Below are positions 26,801 through 38,061 of a DNA stretch of 64,000 nt, in pieces. The notes below the pieces were generated by a model. It was not told where the DNA came from. It made no database searches and worked only from the letters and a program-made list of their open reading frames with translations. The first letter of the stretch is position 1. Each line of letters starts with the position of its first letter. Made by a program: the position numbers and the translations under genes. The stretch lies in NCBI GenBank assembly GCA_034620365.1, contig JAQGEQ010000041.1:248001-312000 (forward strand), given 5' to 3'. This DNA comes from Pegea sp. RAD2-039. Taxonomy: Eukaryota > Chordata > Thaliacea > Salpida > Salpidae.

Positions 26801-28218
26801 TAGTCAATTTGCTGGTATGTCCTGGGCAGGGGACCAGAACGTAGATTTCTCTTATGCAGATGGTTTGGCTTCTACGATACCAGCAGCTTTATCTCTTGGA
26901 ATGTCTGGTGAGAAGAATTTAAATTCGATGAAAAAATCATTTTGAACTTTCAAATTTTGCACATGTTGAACTTTTTCATCGTCCTTGTTACGACTACTAC
27001 GTCATCAGCAACATTTCTTTCCTGTTACACTCAGAGGACTCTGGACCCACTGTGCATTTTATAAATTAATTCAAAATGTTAATTCTGCAGCGTACCTCAG
27101 TTGGAACCGTTAAGAATTTAAATTTATGCTTCTAAATATATAAGTAGCTTATGTAAAGCTTTCGGTTAAACTTTGAGGTTCTAAGAATCTAAAACTTTTA
27201 ATTGTACCTTTTAATTTCCAAGCTTATAAAAGGGCTTTAATGTTAAATCATATATATATAAATATTCTTTAAAAAGAAATAAATAAACTGATTAAACTTC
27301 AAAATGATTAAACTTAATTGATCAATTTCTCAGGAATGGGTATGCACCACTCCGACATTGGTGGATATGTTTCTGCTATGAGTATGGTTAGAACTCAAGA
27401 ACTATTTCTTCGTTGGGCGGAAATGGCCGTTTTTACTCCTGTATTCAGAACTCACGAAGGCAACCGACCATCTAAGAACTGGCAGGTAAAAAGCAACATC
27501 ATCTATGAACTTTTATCATCTCTACATTAGGTGTACACCACTAATCAAACAATGACGTCATTTGCAAGACTTTCTGAGATATACGCGAAACTTGAGCCCT
27601 ACCATTCAAGAGTTGCTTGGGAAAATAGCCATTGGGGATTACCCGCTCAACGTCCTCTGTTTTTATCGTTTCCAGATGATCCAAATGTATATAATATACA
27701 ATATCAGTATATGTATGGAAGTGGTGAGTTAATAGATGAATAAATTCAAAGTTTTTGTGATGGTACTATTTTGTAGACCTTCTTGTGGCCCCAGTTTTGT
27801 TAGAAAGCTCTGTTTTGTGGTCGGTTTATCTTCCAAAAGGAGAGTGGGTCCATCTTTGGAACGGGACGTTTATTTATTCTAAAAACTATACAACTGGTCG
27901 AGAAGTTTCCGTGGATGTAGAAGTACTCGGTTTTCCGCCAGTTTTCTACAAAGCTGATTCAAAATGGAAATATCTTTTTATGGATATAACAGAAGAATGT
28001 GAGTAAGAAGTTGAACTTTGAGATGTTTTTAGTATTTTCTTAGACTTGAAATGAAACATCTGTATAAATGCAACTTTATTTTTTTTTCAGATAAAAATAA
28101 AGGAGAAAAGAAAAGAGAAATAGAATATTTGAGTTTTGATTTATTGTTAAATCACCCATTATTGTTCCTTTATTTGTTATTGAGGAAACTTTCCTGGTAT
28201 CTATTCTTTAATGTTTAA
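23816..28218 (+). CDS. Secreted GH31 glycosidase, sulfoquinovosidase-like (YihQ family), 16 exons, 765 aa
   Basis: Exons 23816-23900, 24050-24128, 24369-24540, 24598-24757, 25023-25130, 25192-25312, 25365-25548, 25748-25909, 26006-26126, 26181-26272, 26539-26737, 26788-26907, 27334-27485, 27531-27723, 27777-27998 and 28091-28218 join in phase to 765 aa. A signal peptide (MKISILTFLLFVSLSKA) predicts secretion or lysosomal routing. The rest aligns throughout with E. coli sulfoquinovosidase YihQ: HIYGGGEQFSYFSLRGRAYP, QDWSG, nucleophile Asp in GWMADFGGEYLP, acid/base Asp in WAGDQNVDF. Residues matching the YihQ sulfonate pocket are kept: Arg and Trp in SRVYWNWKW and Tyr in HHSDIGGY. The expected role is release of sulfoquinovose from plant or algal sulfolipid. 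There is one extra Gly after the nucleophile motif. Two introns use GC donors (after 24757 and 25312). The last exon adds a hydrophobic tail; reading through its donor instead gives a stop at 28004-28006. Confidence 0.9.
26395..26535 (+). repeat. Interspersed repeat, copy A, in a GH31 intron
   Basis: Inside the intron 26273-26538 lies a more GC-rich block centred on TTTGATGTCACTGTCCTAGG and GTCACTGGGTTGTGTCACTG. The same block, on the other strand, occurs at 47690-48005, and a weaker third copy at 54343-54480. The shared core is about 45 nt with high identity, then CACTATAAT and further scattered similarity. Copy A shows no tRNA-like head. Confidence 0.6.
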
Positions 28219-30298
28219 AAACTATTTATTATTATTTTCAAGCTTTCAAAAGCTGTTCTTAGTTTAGACAAGAATATTGTTAGTAAAAAGTTGTTTGCAA
28301 TATTATAGTAATATAATTATTTTAAATTGAAATAATCAAACTAATGAAATATGCAATGTTTTTATTTATAACTGTTAACTAAATGTAACTAATAGTTTAC
28401 AATTTGAAATATATTTGAAGTCTTTGATAGTTTTTAAAGTAAAGTGTAATGTAATTTTTAAAATCCTATTAAACTATATCATGATAATGTTATATGCCAA
28501 TAATTTGAGTGAAATAAAAATACTAAGAAACTTTCACTCGTTAGACATTTGCTAAGTATATATCAAAAAGTATTTGAATGTTGATTTTTTAAATATGCTC
28601 TGTTATAATTTTTTTCTAGCCTTAAATCAAGATTGAGAAAGATTAATTTATATACAAGAAGCTTTTTTAGTCAGCAGTCAATAATCTACTAATACTAACT
28701 TTATGACTTTAACTTGTCTAATTATATTTTATCTAAAGGAAAAGTTATCATGAAAATAACTGGCACTTAAATTATTTTTGAAAGCTATGAAACTAGTACA
28801 CAGAAATAACATGATAAATATTCGCTTACCAATGATTTAGAAATAAAGTTAAAAGTTGTATTGATTTGTGCAAGTAAAAAAATGTTCAAGCCCAGCTAAA
28901 CGTTTGGAGATTTTGTCAAAGCTAGACCTGAGAGATCCATACTATCTTCATTAAAAACAGATTCCTAGAACAGATATTTGTAGAAAAAGTTTTCTTAAAA
29001 TACAGCTTAATTTTAAATGAAGAATTTTATAGGTGGAATTCTAAGCTAACCAATAAAAGATTTTTTTAAATAAGTGTAAATAAGTATATATATATACTTA
29101 GTATTTGATTTTATTAGTGCTTCATGTAAAAGCTCTAATTATTTGTGTACATGCAAAATTTATTTAAAATAACTGCTTTTTTATAAACAAATTTCCCTTT
29201 CTTTATTTTTTTATATATATAAAAGCGAAGGAGGGTGCCTAAAGAGAGCATATCTCACTAACACACATTCTCAGGAGTTTTTTATGGTTTTTCTCAGGAG
29301 TTTTATGTCTCCATCTGGGGTCGAACCCGGTACTTCCTAGCTAGATGTACCTTGTAGCTAGGTGTAGTAACCGCTTCGCCACCAAGCAGGACTATATAAG
29401 GGGATTATATAAGAAAATTGTTGTTAAATAAGTAAGTGTTTTACTATTTGAGTGTTTAATATTTATACAGAATAATTTAATCATCTGATATTAAATAATT
29501 AAGGAAAGACAGCTCAAGTTGTTCGAAAGAAAATCATTTAAGTAGTTTTAAAAAATATTTGCGTTAAAAAAAGAAGTATTTCAAAATTTTTTGTATTACT
29601 AAATACAAAAAGAAGATATTTGAAATTATTTAAAATGAATAATATAAAATAGTTTGTACCAAACGTCATTTTTAGGCCATTTTTGTCTCTTAAAGCATTG
29701 AAATTAATATTTAGAATTTGTTTACTTTCCTACATAGCCGTAGTTTCAATTGTGGTTAGTTTTATTATTTAAAATTTAATCTTGTTTTTAATTTTTATTT
29801 TATAACAACTATTTTAAATGATGACAGTTAGTGGGGAAAAAGTTCGTAATATATTTAGAAATTATGTTGATAATTTTTCATAATGTCTCCCTACAGATTA
29901 TTATTTTGAATTATATTTAAATAGAACTTAATATTTAAATTATTAAATATTTATATTGTCTTTGTTGTTACGTTATGACATCTAAAAAATGTAGGCCATA
30001 ATTAGACTAAATACTTTTAACTTTGTTTATAAAATTTATTCAAATTTCTAATAAAAAATGTTTTTTTTTATGATTTGGTTTAAAAGGTTTTTAATGCTAA
30101 GTTTGAAATTTTTTAGTTTTTTCATTAAAAATTTACTAAAAAGCATTGAAATTTTGTGAATTTTAAAATGTAAGTTTTTTTTTCTCATTGTTATGTTTAG
30201 TGTAAATTTAATTTATAAATTATTTTAATTTTTACTTAGATTGAAAGTAAATAATGTTTTTATAAATTTTTAGGTATGAAAGGTCATCATCTTTGTAT
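28219..30298. other. Spacer between the GH31 gene and ZC3H3
   Basis: About 2 kb, AT-rich, holding the GH31 3'UTR, one SINE (29221-29396) and presumably the ZC3H3 promoter and leader. No other coding sequence is visible. Confidence 0.5.
29221..29396 (-). mobile_element. tRNA-derived SINE with a LINE-like 3' tail
   Basis: Read on the minus strand it begins GTCCTGCTTGGTGGCGAAGC, giving an RNA polymerase III A box (TGGCGAAGCGG), and continues to a perfect B-box core (GGGTTCGACCCC). A body follows that contains a duplicated AACTCCTGAG segment, then a 3' tail ending GGCACCCTCCTTCGCTTTTA before AT repeats. The tail matches the 3' end of the LINE at 38062-40320 at 27 of 34 ungapped positions. It is therefore a SINE rather than a functional tRNA gene; the anticodon arm is not tRNA-like. 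Confidence 0.8.
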
Positions 30299-32875
30299 AT
30301 GGTAAGTTATTTAATCAATTTTGTTTTTCTTATTTATATTTAAATTTAGAATTATTTAAATTTCATAGCTAGTAAGTAATAAGTATAGTAGTAAGTATAT
30401 TTAATTCTATTAGAATCACTCAAACAGATGTTTTAGTTTTATTCTTAAAGGTTATATTTTCTACTTAGTGATATCAATATTTCATTTCATGTGATTTACA
30501 GAAACCAAAAGTTAAGAAAATCACAAAATTATGTAAAAAGAATAACAAAAGTAAAACTTGGTATTCAAGTGACTACTTGTTGAAAAAAACATCAAATACT
30601 TTGAATTCTACTAAGTGAGTTTGAGTTATTATTTCAAATATTTTTATAGTATCTATAATTTGAATAAGTATTTATTTTCTAATATATGTGAACTACTTTT
30701 CAAAAAGTTTTTTTAAATTCTAACTACTTTTATGACTGGTTTTATTTCAAAATATAAGTTTTGATACACTATTTGTGACTTAATTATCTTAATATTTTTT
30801 AGCAAAAAGGTTCCAGTCGGCCCTCCTCAAAATATAAGTAAGAATCCATACAAAGTAATAAAGCAGAATGTAGTGACCACTTCTACAAATTTAACTAAAT
30901 TTCCATTTTGGAAAAAAACTAATCCAACTGCAGCATATAAAAACCGTCATCAAAATATTCATTCCTTCAAAAAGGTCAATACTAAAAAATAGCTTATGTT
31001 GTAATGTAAAAAACCTTTTTATTTATATTTGTTTTATTCCAGAGAACGAAGTTAATTCGATTATCTAATGGAAAGTAAGTTGTATTTAGCTATAGGTTTA
31101 GAATAACTTTTTAAATATATTATTCTAATCACATTTGTGTATCATATTTTTTTCTTGAAACTTATTTCATTCTGAATTTATTTCTTGTTTTTCAGAACAA
31201 TTAAGTCTGCCCACTTTAAATCAAAATTCAAAAGCAAAAATATCTCACTAGTTCGTTCAAAAAATAAAGCTGAATCGATTCAAGGTGGTGATAGTTTTAA
31301 ATAACTTCGTTAAACATTTTATTCTTAGTTTAATATTGACTTTATAGGGAAATTTCTACAAAAAAGAATTTGTTTTTCTTTCAAACAAAGACAAGCAAAG
31401 TAAAAATTAAGAAAATTCAAATCATTCTTTTCATAATGTTTGAATTTTACAGCAAAATATTGAAGAGAAGTCGTTTAAAGAAAATGAACAAAAACCAAAC
31501 ACATTGCATTTACTATAATAGGTTTAAATATTTTGTCGAATTTTAAATGAAAACTTTTAATTAAAAGCAAACTAAGTAATTAAACTAAACTTGAAATTAA
31601 TTTCCTAATAACTTTTAAGATTTGGAAAATGTAATAGAGGGGATAAATGCAATTTTATTCATGACGCTTCGCGAATTGCTCTATGCACAAGGTTTGTACA
31701 AGGACTTCTTTTCTAACTCTTCACAATTTTTATCTTCTTTTTTAGATTCTTGAACGGTGAATGCCAAAACACTGATTGTCCTTTTTCACATATAATTGAC
31801 AAGAGCAAGGTATTTTGCGCTTTTCAATTTTAATTCCAACCTCTCACTTCTTTTCAGGTTCCTACTTGCCAATATTTTCTCAAAGGAAAATGCTCTGTCG
31901 AAAAATGTCCCTATTTACATGTGTTTGTTGGTCGTAATACTCCTATATGTCGACAATTTGCTTTAAGCGGGTTTTGTGCAAAAGCCGAAACTGTAAGATT
32001 ATATTTCAGTTAAAATTGGTTGTCTGATTATAAAAAAGTTTCTTTTTTAATGAGTTTAAAATTGAATTTTTAGTGTAAAGAACAACATTTGTTGGTTTGT
32101 CCTGACTATTATTCAAATAAGAAATGTGAGAAGGGAGACAAATGCCCGTTGCCTCATAAAACCTGGTGAATACATTCTTTGAACTTCAAACTAATTTCTA
32201 CTTGCCAACTTTTTGTGGGTAATCTTTATGTTAAAATTTTTAGCATGTTCAAAACTAGAAAGCAGATTCTAGCCGATAAAGGAAAGTCAAGAAATAAAGA
32301 GGCGTAAGTTAACTTTGACTACTGAGTAATCTGTAAAATGTCTCATTTCTGATTAGTTAATTACTTGTGAGTTTCAAAAACTTTCAATTGTTGTAATTTT
32401 TTTATTTCTTCTTAAAATTATTAATTGCTTGTCAAAAACCTTTTATTGAAGAACTTAAAAGAACTTGTTTCTTATTTTGGTTTAAAAAATTAAAACCCAG
32501 CAACGACCTTTTTGGTCGCTTCATTACCTTCATTACAGTGAATCTGGAAATACAAATCTACCCACCATTTCCAAGATAAATAAACCAATCAGCAGCCAGC
32601 AATCTGCTGCATCCTGTAGCAGTGACACTTTAATCATTGTTCCTAGGTTACCAGGTAAGTTAACAGAACTTTCAAATAAACTATTAGGTGAAAGTTTGGC
32701 TGAAAAAGAGCTGAATAATGACAAAGAAGGAGGTGATAAAGACACGGCTGGAGGTGAATAAGATCATTTTCACCTTAAAATTTCTTATTTTTGTGTCATT
32801 TTATTTTCTGATTATACTTAAAAATGTTTTACAGAACTACTAATACGTCCAAGGTTAAATTTCAAGTACAAATGA
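30299..32875 (+). CDS. ZC3H3: ZC3H3-like CCCH zinc-finger protein, about 11 exons
   Basis: Five CCCH fingers are encoded in consecutive exons from 31490 to 32169: CIYYNRFGKCNRGDKCNFIH, then CTRFLNGECQNTDCPFSH, CQYFLKGKCSVEKCPYLH, CRQFALSGFCAKAETCKEQH and CPDYYSNKKCEKGDKCPLPH. Number, order and spacing match ZC3H3. The N-terminal part (30.5-31.3 kb) is basic and low in recognisable domains. The C-terminus, exon 32539-32754 then about 32835-32875, ends LLIRPRLNFKYK, like the KPRL-type end of vertebrate ZC3H3. ZC3H3 works in nuclear polyadenylation and mRNA export with the CPSF machinery. The proposed start ATG (30299-30301) sits at the very end of an exon that also holds an overlapping 9-codon upstream ORF; a farther upstream start is possible. 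The apparent donor at 32656 need not be used because the frame stays open to 32754. Confidence 0.88.
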
Positions 32876-32963
32876 AATCGACATTACTAAATTATTATTT
32901 TGCTCATTCGACTGTCCATACTTTTAGGTTACTTTTTTATACGCCGTCGTCGATTTATACGTA

Positions 32964-32969
32964 AATAAA
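32964..32969 (+). terminator. Poly(A) signal for ZC3H3
   Basis: AATAAA lies about 90 nt after the ZC3H3 stop codon, at a suitable distance for its polyadenylation. No competing gene begins on this strand here. Confidence 0.5.
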
Positions 32970-33370
32970 ATGAAATTTGAAAATATTTGCTGATAAATAG
33001 AGCTAACTATTGATAAACTAGTAGAATAAACAGTTGACAACTTTCAATCATTTATTTAATAGATCATGAAATAACTGTCTGTATATTATCTGAATAGAAA
33101 AACATACATTGAAAATAGAAAATAGACGAGTAATTAAAAGAAGGTTTGTTCAATAGAAAGTTGGTGATAGTGATGACATTCAACAGCAAGTTTGAGTGTT
33201 TTGAGAAATTACATCAAATTGAGCTTAATGAGTCAGTGACAATTTGTGAAATTCATCAGATATTCGTCAAATTCGAAGCTTTTAAAAAAGCTGTTTTTGT
33301 AGAAAACATATTTGTGAGACTTCAGTACAATTGCACCATGCAAAAAATAAGAAGGATACAAAACTAACAA

Positions 33371-36328
33371 TCAACGTTCTTTACGTAGCGCGTGAATAAA
33401 GTCTTCTAATTTCAGTTGAACCTCACGGACTTTCTTTAACTCTTCAGCAAGTTCTACTCTTCTACCAGTCAACAGCTTCGCTTTAATCTCTGGTTTCTGT
33501 CCAAACTCTTCTAAGACATCTTTCACTTCATTTTCCAATCTTTGAGCTTCAGAATTCATGACTTGTTGGCGAAGAGTATTACTCGTGATTCTCAGCATCC
33601 TCTGAATACGCCAGAAGAGTATGACGTCACTACAATCCACAGTGTCATCAACACCATCTTCATCTGACAAAGAAAGTAGCGTCTTGGAATTTGCACTGTG
33701 CCTGAAGAACTCCTTTTTGCAGCTATAACATTTGGAAAGAGCATTTTGTAGAAACCAACGACGATGTATTAGAGACCACATCGCCTCAATACTTCCAGCT
33801 TCAGTCGTATATCCGGCAGTTTCCAGATTTTTTCGTATAGTCGTCAACTCATCGCTACTAAGATCGACTGGATGTCTTTCATCAGGACCAAAAAGACTTT
33901 CTAGCTGTTGTTTAATCGCGATGTGATGTCTTTGTTCTTGAGTCCTATTCTTCCATTCAGTCCACCTTTGAAACCAATTAGGACCACAAACTCTCTGCAT
34001 CTCATTTTCAGTGTCTTTCATCAGATTACCCAAATTATCCTCTATAAAATGAAGAGCATTTTCCCATTGATACTTATCAGCAACTGATCTATCTTCTAAA
34101 GCATTCAATTGGATCACTCGTAGTGTGTCAGTAAAACTCTCATTCCACGAATGTCTTGCCACTGTTTCCTGGCAAATTGCTTCTTTTAGTTTAGCAAACT
34201 CATCACTATTAGACTTTCCTTTAACTCCAACACCTTCACCGCTACATAAGATGTTCGAAAACTCCTTTAAAAGTGTTTGTTTCGCTATTTTAATAGCTGT
34301 TTTAGGTAGTAAGTTACGAGACCATTGCCTGAGTTTAATATCAACTGTTGTATTGAAAGATTTGGGGTCTGGTGAAAGAGCTGCTGGTAGATAAACTTGT
34401 TCAATTAAATACTCAGATAAACTATCCCATAAACTAGATTGAAGTGTTTCTTCCCATGTCTTTGGAGCAATGTTGACCAGTCTTAACATATCATCAAGTA
34501 TTTCATTACGAGCTTTCTCAAATAACTCATTTCGATCAAGCTCCCGGAAGACAGGAAAGTTATTCTTCCATTCTGTTTCAAGATTAAACCTAGCAGCTTT
34601 GAACATGTCCGCTTGCTGCTCAACTGATTCGCGAACCATATGCCAGAAGCAGTTTGAAACAGCCATACTTAAGTTAGTGGTGCTAAGTTGATCAGGCTTC
34701 AAAACACCTGAACGAAAAAATTTGGAGTTTTCAAAAAACTTTTCCTCATAATTCTTAATCTTAGAGATGGTGCTACAATCATCTTCATCTTCTTGTGCTT
34801 CATTACAGCCAGTCACAACTGCAAAATAACCCAACGCTTTCATTGGAAACAACTTCCCATTTAACATTTCTTGTATACGACCTGGACTAGTTAGGTTTTT
34901 TTCAGCTAAATCTGCTTTAGTAAGGACGAATATAGTTCGCTTACCCATTGGATCAACTTTACTGACCAAGTCAGTAACTAAACTTCTTTCGGCATCAATA
35001 GAACCATCTTGGACACATAAGATGATTGCATTTGGATTTTCCATATATTGCTCACTAATTTTACGAATTGCTTCTTTGGTGTTTGGAGCCATTCCAAATG
35101 TAACAGTATTGATCATACCAGGCAAGTCCACAAGTACCATTCGTTGGATGCCTGGTCCTTTAACAGTCAATGAAATGGTATCAGTACTAACTGTCCGACC
35201 CTCTTTACAATTCGCTTTCATTCTTAACTCAATTTCATGTCTCAAAGCGGCTAACTCTTCTTCTTTTGTCAAATCAAACAACCGCTCACTGTCCCGAAAT
35301 TTAGCCACGTGACTTGATCCTTCACTTAAAGTGACTTTGACAGGAGAACGAGTCATCATCTCACCTGATCCACGCGGGAAGATTCTCGCTTGAGCGATCA
35401 TTTCAAGGACACTAGTCTTCCCAGCACTCTGGTCACCTACAACCACCACACGTGGAAGATGATCCTGGGTTCTGTAGCTACTATCATACTCTGAGAGTTC
35501 ATCTAGTACATCTGAGTACATGTCAATTAGAGATGTCTTTGCTTTTCTTCGGTAGATCTCTTTATCATCTTTTGCTAGGATCTGTTTTCTGAGGATTTGA
35601 TTTTCTTTTTCTAGTTTTTCAACCAACTGCTGATATTTAATTTCCTTTTTCAACATCTTATCTTTCATGTCATTATATTTCTTCTCCATTTCTTTTCTGG
35701 TTTCATTTTGTAGGTCTCTAATCATTTTATTCTGCACACTTTCCCCTTGATCCTTTTCATCATCATCATCATCAGAAGGAGGAGGAGGAACAAAGTTTAA
35801 AGATTTATCTACAGTATCATTGCTTTCAGAGCTTCTACTAAATAAAGATGAGAGAAAATAAGTTGAGGGTAATGAGAAAATCTTTAAATCACCCAAACTT
35901 TTGAAATTGTTTGTAGACTTTAATTTATCCAATTTATTTCTTAAAATTGTTTTATAAGCATCAACAAATCTACCAGCTTCTTCTTTTCCGGATAGAAATG
36001 ATGTAATATATTTATTTCTAAATTCCTCATAGCTATTAGCAACACAATAAGCTGTATAGAAAAACCCTCCAAAAATAATAGATGTTGGTTTTACAGCTTT
36101 ATTTAATAAGAATTTCATTAAAGAACCTCTTCCTTTTGGTGCTTGTTTCGTTGAAAAGTACTTTTGTATCTGTTGTTGGTTTGATGACACTTTATATAAA
36201 AGATATCCATTCTGTCTTACCATCCTCTTTAATTGATATGATTGGTTATGATAATTTAATGAATTTTTAATAGACTTGCTACCAACTATTCTTACAAATG
36301 TCATATTGATGAACTTCCTTTTTAACAA
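33371..36328 (-). CDS. OPA1: OPA1 mitochondrial dynamin-like GTPase, single exon, 985 aa
   Basis: One uninterrupted frame of 985 codons encodes the full OPA1 architecture. A basic mitochondrial presequence comes first (a second Met is 8 residues in, at 36304), then a membrane anchor at about residue 85-105 ([20 protein letters not shown]) and a coiled coil at about 200-255. The GTPase has G1 [12 protein letters not shown] at about 298, DLPG at about 399 and TKAD at about 468. Middle and bundle regions follow ([20 protein letters not shown]), then the C-terminal VKEVL-like coiled coil ending [12 protein letters not shown]1 fuses mitochondrial inner membranes and shapes cristae. All motifs are intact and length matches the human protein (about 960-1015). 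It is odd that it has no intron, whereas vertebrate OPA1 has about 30 exons and most genes here are intron-dense. It converges with ZC3H3 with about 0.5 kb between stop codons. Confidence 0.97.
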   Translation of the reverse strand: MLKRKFINMTFVRIVGSKSIKNSLNYHNQSYQLKRMVRQNGYLLYKVSSNQQQIQKYFSTKQAPKGRGSLMKFLLNKAVKPTSIIFGGFFYTAYCVANSYEEFRNKYITSFLSGKEEAGRFVDAYKTILRNKLDKLKSTNNFKSLGDLKIFSLPSTYFLSSLFSRSSESNDTVDKSLNFVPPPPSDDDDDEKDQGESVQNKMIRDLQNETRKEMEKKYNDMKDKMLKKEIKYQQLVEKLEKENQILRKQILAKDDKEIYRRKAKTSLIDMYSDVLDELSEYDSSYRTQDHLPRVVVVGDQSAGKTSVLEMIAQARIFPRGSGEMMTRSPVKVTLSEGSSHVAKFRDSERLFDLTKEEELAALRHEIELRMKANCKEGRTVSTDTISLTVKGPGIQRMVLVDLPGMINTVTFGMAPNTKEAIRKISEQYMENPNAIILCVQDGSIDAERSLVTDLVSKVDPMGKRTIFVLTKADLAEKNLTSPGRIQEMLNGKLFPMKALGYFAVVTGCNEAQEDEDDCSTISKIKNYEEKFFENSKFFRSGVLKPDQLSTTNLSMAVSNCFWHMVRESVEQQADMFKAARFNLETEWKNNFPVFRELDRNELFEKARNEILDDMLRLVNIAPKTWEETLQSSLWDSLSEYLIEQVYLPAALSPDPKSFNTTVDIKLRQWSRNLLPKTAIKIAKQTLLKEFSNILCSGEGVGVKGKSNSDEFAKLKEAICQETVARHSWNESFTDTLRVIQLNALEDRSVADKYQWENALHFIEDNLGNLMKDTENEMQRVCGPNWFQRWTEWKNRTQEQRHHIAIKQQLESLFGPDERHPVDLSSDELTTIRKNLETAGYTTEAGSIEAMWSLIHRRWFLQNALSKCYSCKKEFFRHSANSKTLLSLSDEDGVDDTVDCSDVILFWRIQRMLRITSNTLRQQVMNSEAQRLENEVKDVLEEFGQKPEIKAKLLTGRRVELAEELKKVREVQLKLEDFIHALRKER

Positions 36329-37512
36329 ATAACTGAATAAAATTTTTAAATATTGTTAAAGTTTTTTACATGATAAAATTAAAATCTACAAAATGTTATA
36401 AATATTAGGCTGATGTCATAAATTATCATCAACAAAACAAATAATTTATATAATAAAAGACTTAAATATTATAGCCCATTAAATATAATTCTCAGTTAGT
36501 AGTAAAAGATGAAATAAAATCTTATCTGCTAGCACAATGAATAAATCTTATTTCCATTCAAATAATTTAATTTTTTAAATACATTATTAACATATTAGAA
36601 AATTAAACATATAAATATTAAAAAATATATGTATTTGAAATAAAAAACTGGGAAACATTTTCATTCATAAACTAAATAAAACTACATTCACTATAAAATA
36701 TATTTTTAACATTAGCTGAAAGATAATATCACAAAAAGGATATTTAATGACAATAATTTAATCAACTTTCTTTTAATCAAAAATTTATGTAATATATTTC
36801 TAAAACAAAAACTTCTGAATTATGACGATAAAAATGTTCTTATACTTTTGATCAGTTAGTTTTTTACATTAATAAAGTTATGTTTAAAGCAATCTTTTTA
36901 ATAATTATTGAAATTAACTATTTCAATACAAAAATATTATGTAAAATACAAATTAAGTCAAAAAACAACTTCAATATATCAGGATTTATCTTCTAATAAT
37001 TATAAAACAGTGTAATGAAGTAAATGACATAAAAAGATTCTTAAGCTTGAATGCAACCATTAATGTTTTATACAAAACATAAATAATGATTAAATTTCGC
37101 TCTTTATCCAATCGAGATGCTATGAAAGTTATGCAATTAAAATTAATAAAGTAAATAAAAATCTTTTAAAGAAATAGTTAAATGTAATGTGCGAAAATGG
37201 TAAAAACTAAGTATGGCTTCGAATGCTAAACTACAGAAATAAAAATTATAGTTATTACTAAAAAATATTTAATCTATAATTATACAGATTGAGTTTAATT
37301 AAAATAAATATACCGTTATTAAGAGCTAATACTAACAGAAAAAATAGATTAAATCATAGCATTAGGCTTAAAATAAAAGTATTTTTGCAATTTAACTTAA
37401 TATGTTTAGCGACTAGAAAAAGCTTCAAGAGTAAATGATTTTTGTCTAAAGCTAGCGAAACCAAACTCAAAACATTTTATTTTCGTTATTTTTTTCATGT
37501 CTTACGCAAGAG
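36329..37512. other. Spacer upstream of OPA1
   Basis: About 1.2 kb of very AT-rich DNA containing the OPA1 promoter region. No gene, clear TATA box or repeat is visible before the LINE fragment at 37513. Confidence 0.5.
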
Positions 37513-37809
37513 GTGGCAGCCAAGGATCTCAAACAGGGAAGTCTTAAAGAGCTCTCGCCCGTAACAGTGTACAACGTGCTAAGCCAGTATTGGTTTTGCT
37601 GGCTCAGTCACATACATCGAACAGATGACGGACGAATCCTAAATGGTCTTTTTTTTGAAGAGCTCTCGAAAGGTATACTTAATATTGGTCGTCAATGTCT
37701 TTGCTTGAAAGGTATATGCAAGCGTGATATGAAATCACTCACAATCGAAAAATGTCGCAGAAGATTGTCGAAAATGGTACTCTATACTCTGACAAAAACT
37801 GAAGAATAA
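37513..37809 (+). mobile_element. Relic C-terminal fragment of a LINE reverse-transcriptase ORF
   Basis: A 98-codon frame contains WLSHIHRTDDGRILNGLFFE, then ICKRDMKSLTIEKCRRRLSK. This corresponds to the widespread LINE polyprotein ending of the form WLGHVxRMxDGRIPK...RPxLRxKDVCKRDMK. The GRP and conserved Trp residues are lost, and no RT domain remains upstream, so it is a decayed fragment. It belongs to a different LINE lineage and strand from the adjacent element at 38062-40320. Confidence 0.75.
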
Positions 37810-38061
37810 AGAGAACATACTAACTTCGAACTAGAGGAAGAAACTTTAAACACTTTTTGGAGCACACCGAGCATGGCCATAATTGGTCAAAACGGGCTAT
37901 TAGTATTGCTTAATGAATACTTTTAAGTTTATATTTCTTAAGGGAATGTTCTAACTTAAGGATTGCAATTTTATGATACTTATTCAACTTTTTCTTTAGT
38001 ATTTGATTCTTAATTTGCTTTTTCTTATTTATGATCTCAAATTATGATTTATTTAATACAA

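Noticed and set aside
29300-29396. A tRNA gene suggested by good A and B boxes on the minus strand
   Set aside because: The region between the boxes does not fold into proper D and anticodon arms, the 3' acceptor stem is missing, and a body plus LINE-like tail follows, so it is a SINE.
32500-32519. Short hairpin CGACC-TTTTT-GGTCG as a terminator or structured RNA
   Set aside because: A 5-bp stem in a ZC3H3 intron is expected by chance.
32656-32834. Intron beginning GTAAGTTAACAG in ZC3H3
   Set aside because: The frame remains open through 32754 to a second good donor, and the encoded KLTELSNKLLGESLAEKEL looks coding, so the longer exon is preferred.
33146-33367. 73-codon plus-strand ORF between ZC3H3 and OPA1
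   Set aside because: It lies in the OPA1 3'UTR, has no recognisable domain and no splice context.
33732-35312. Several plus-strand ORFs of 64-96 codons over OPA1
   Set aside because: They are antisense shadows of the long OPA1 frame with no homology of their own.
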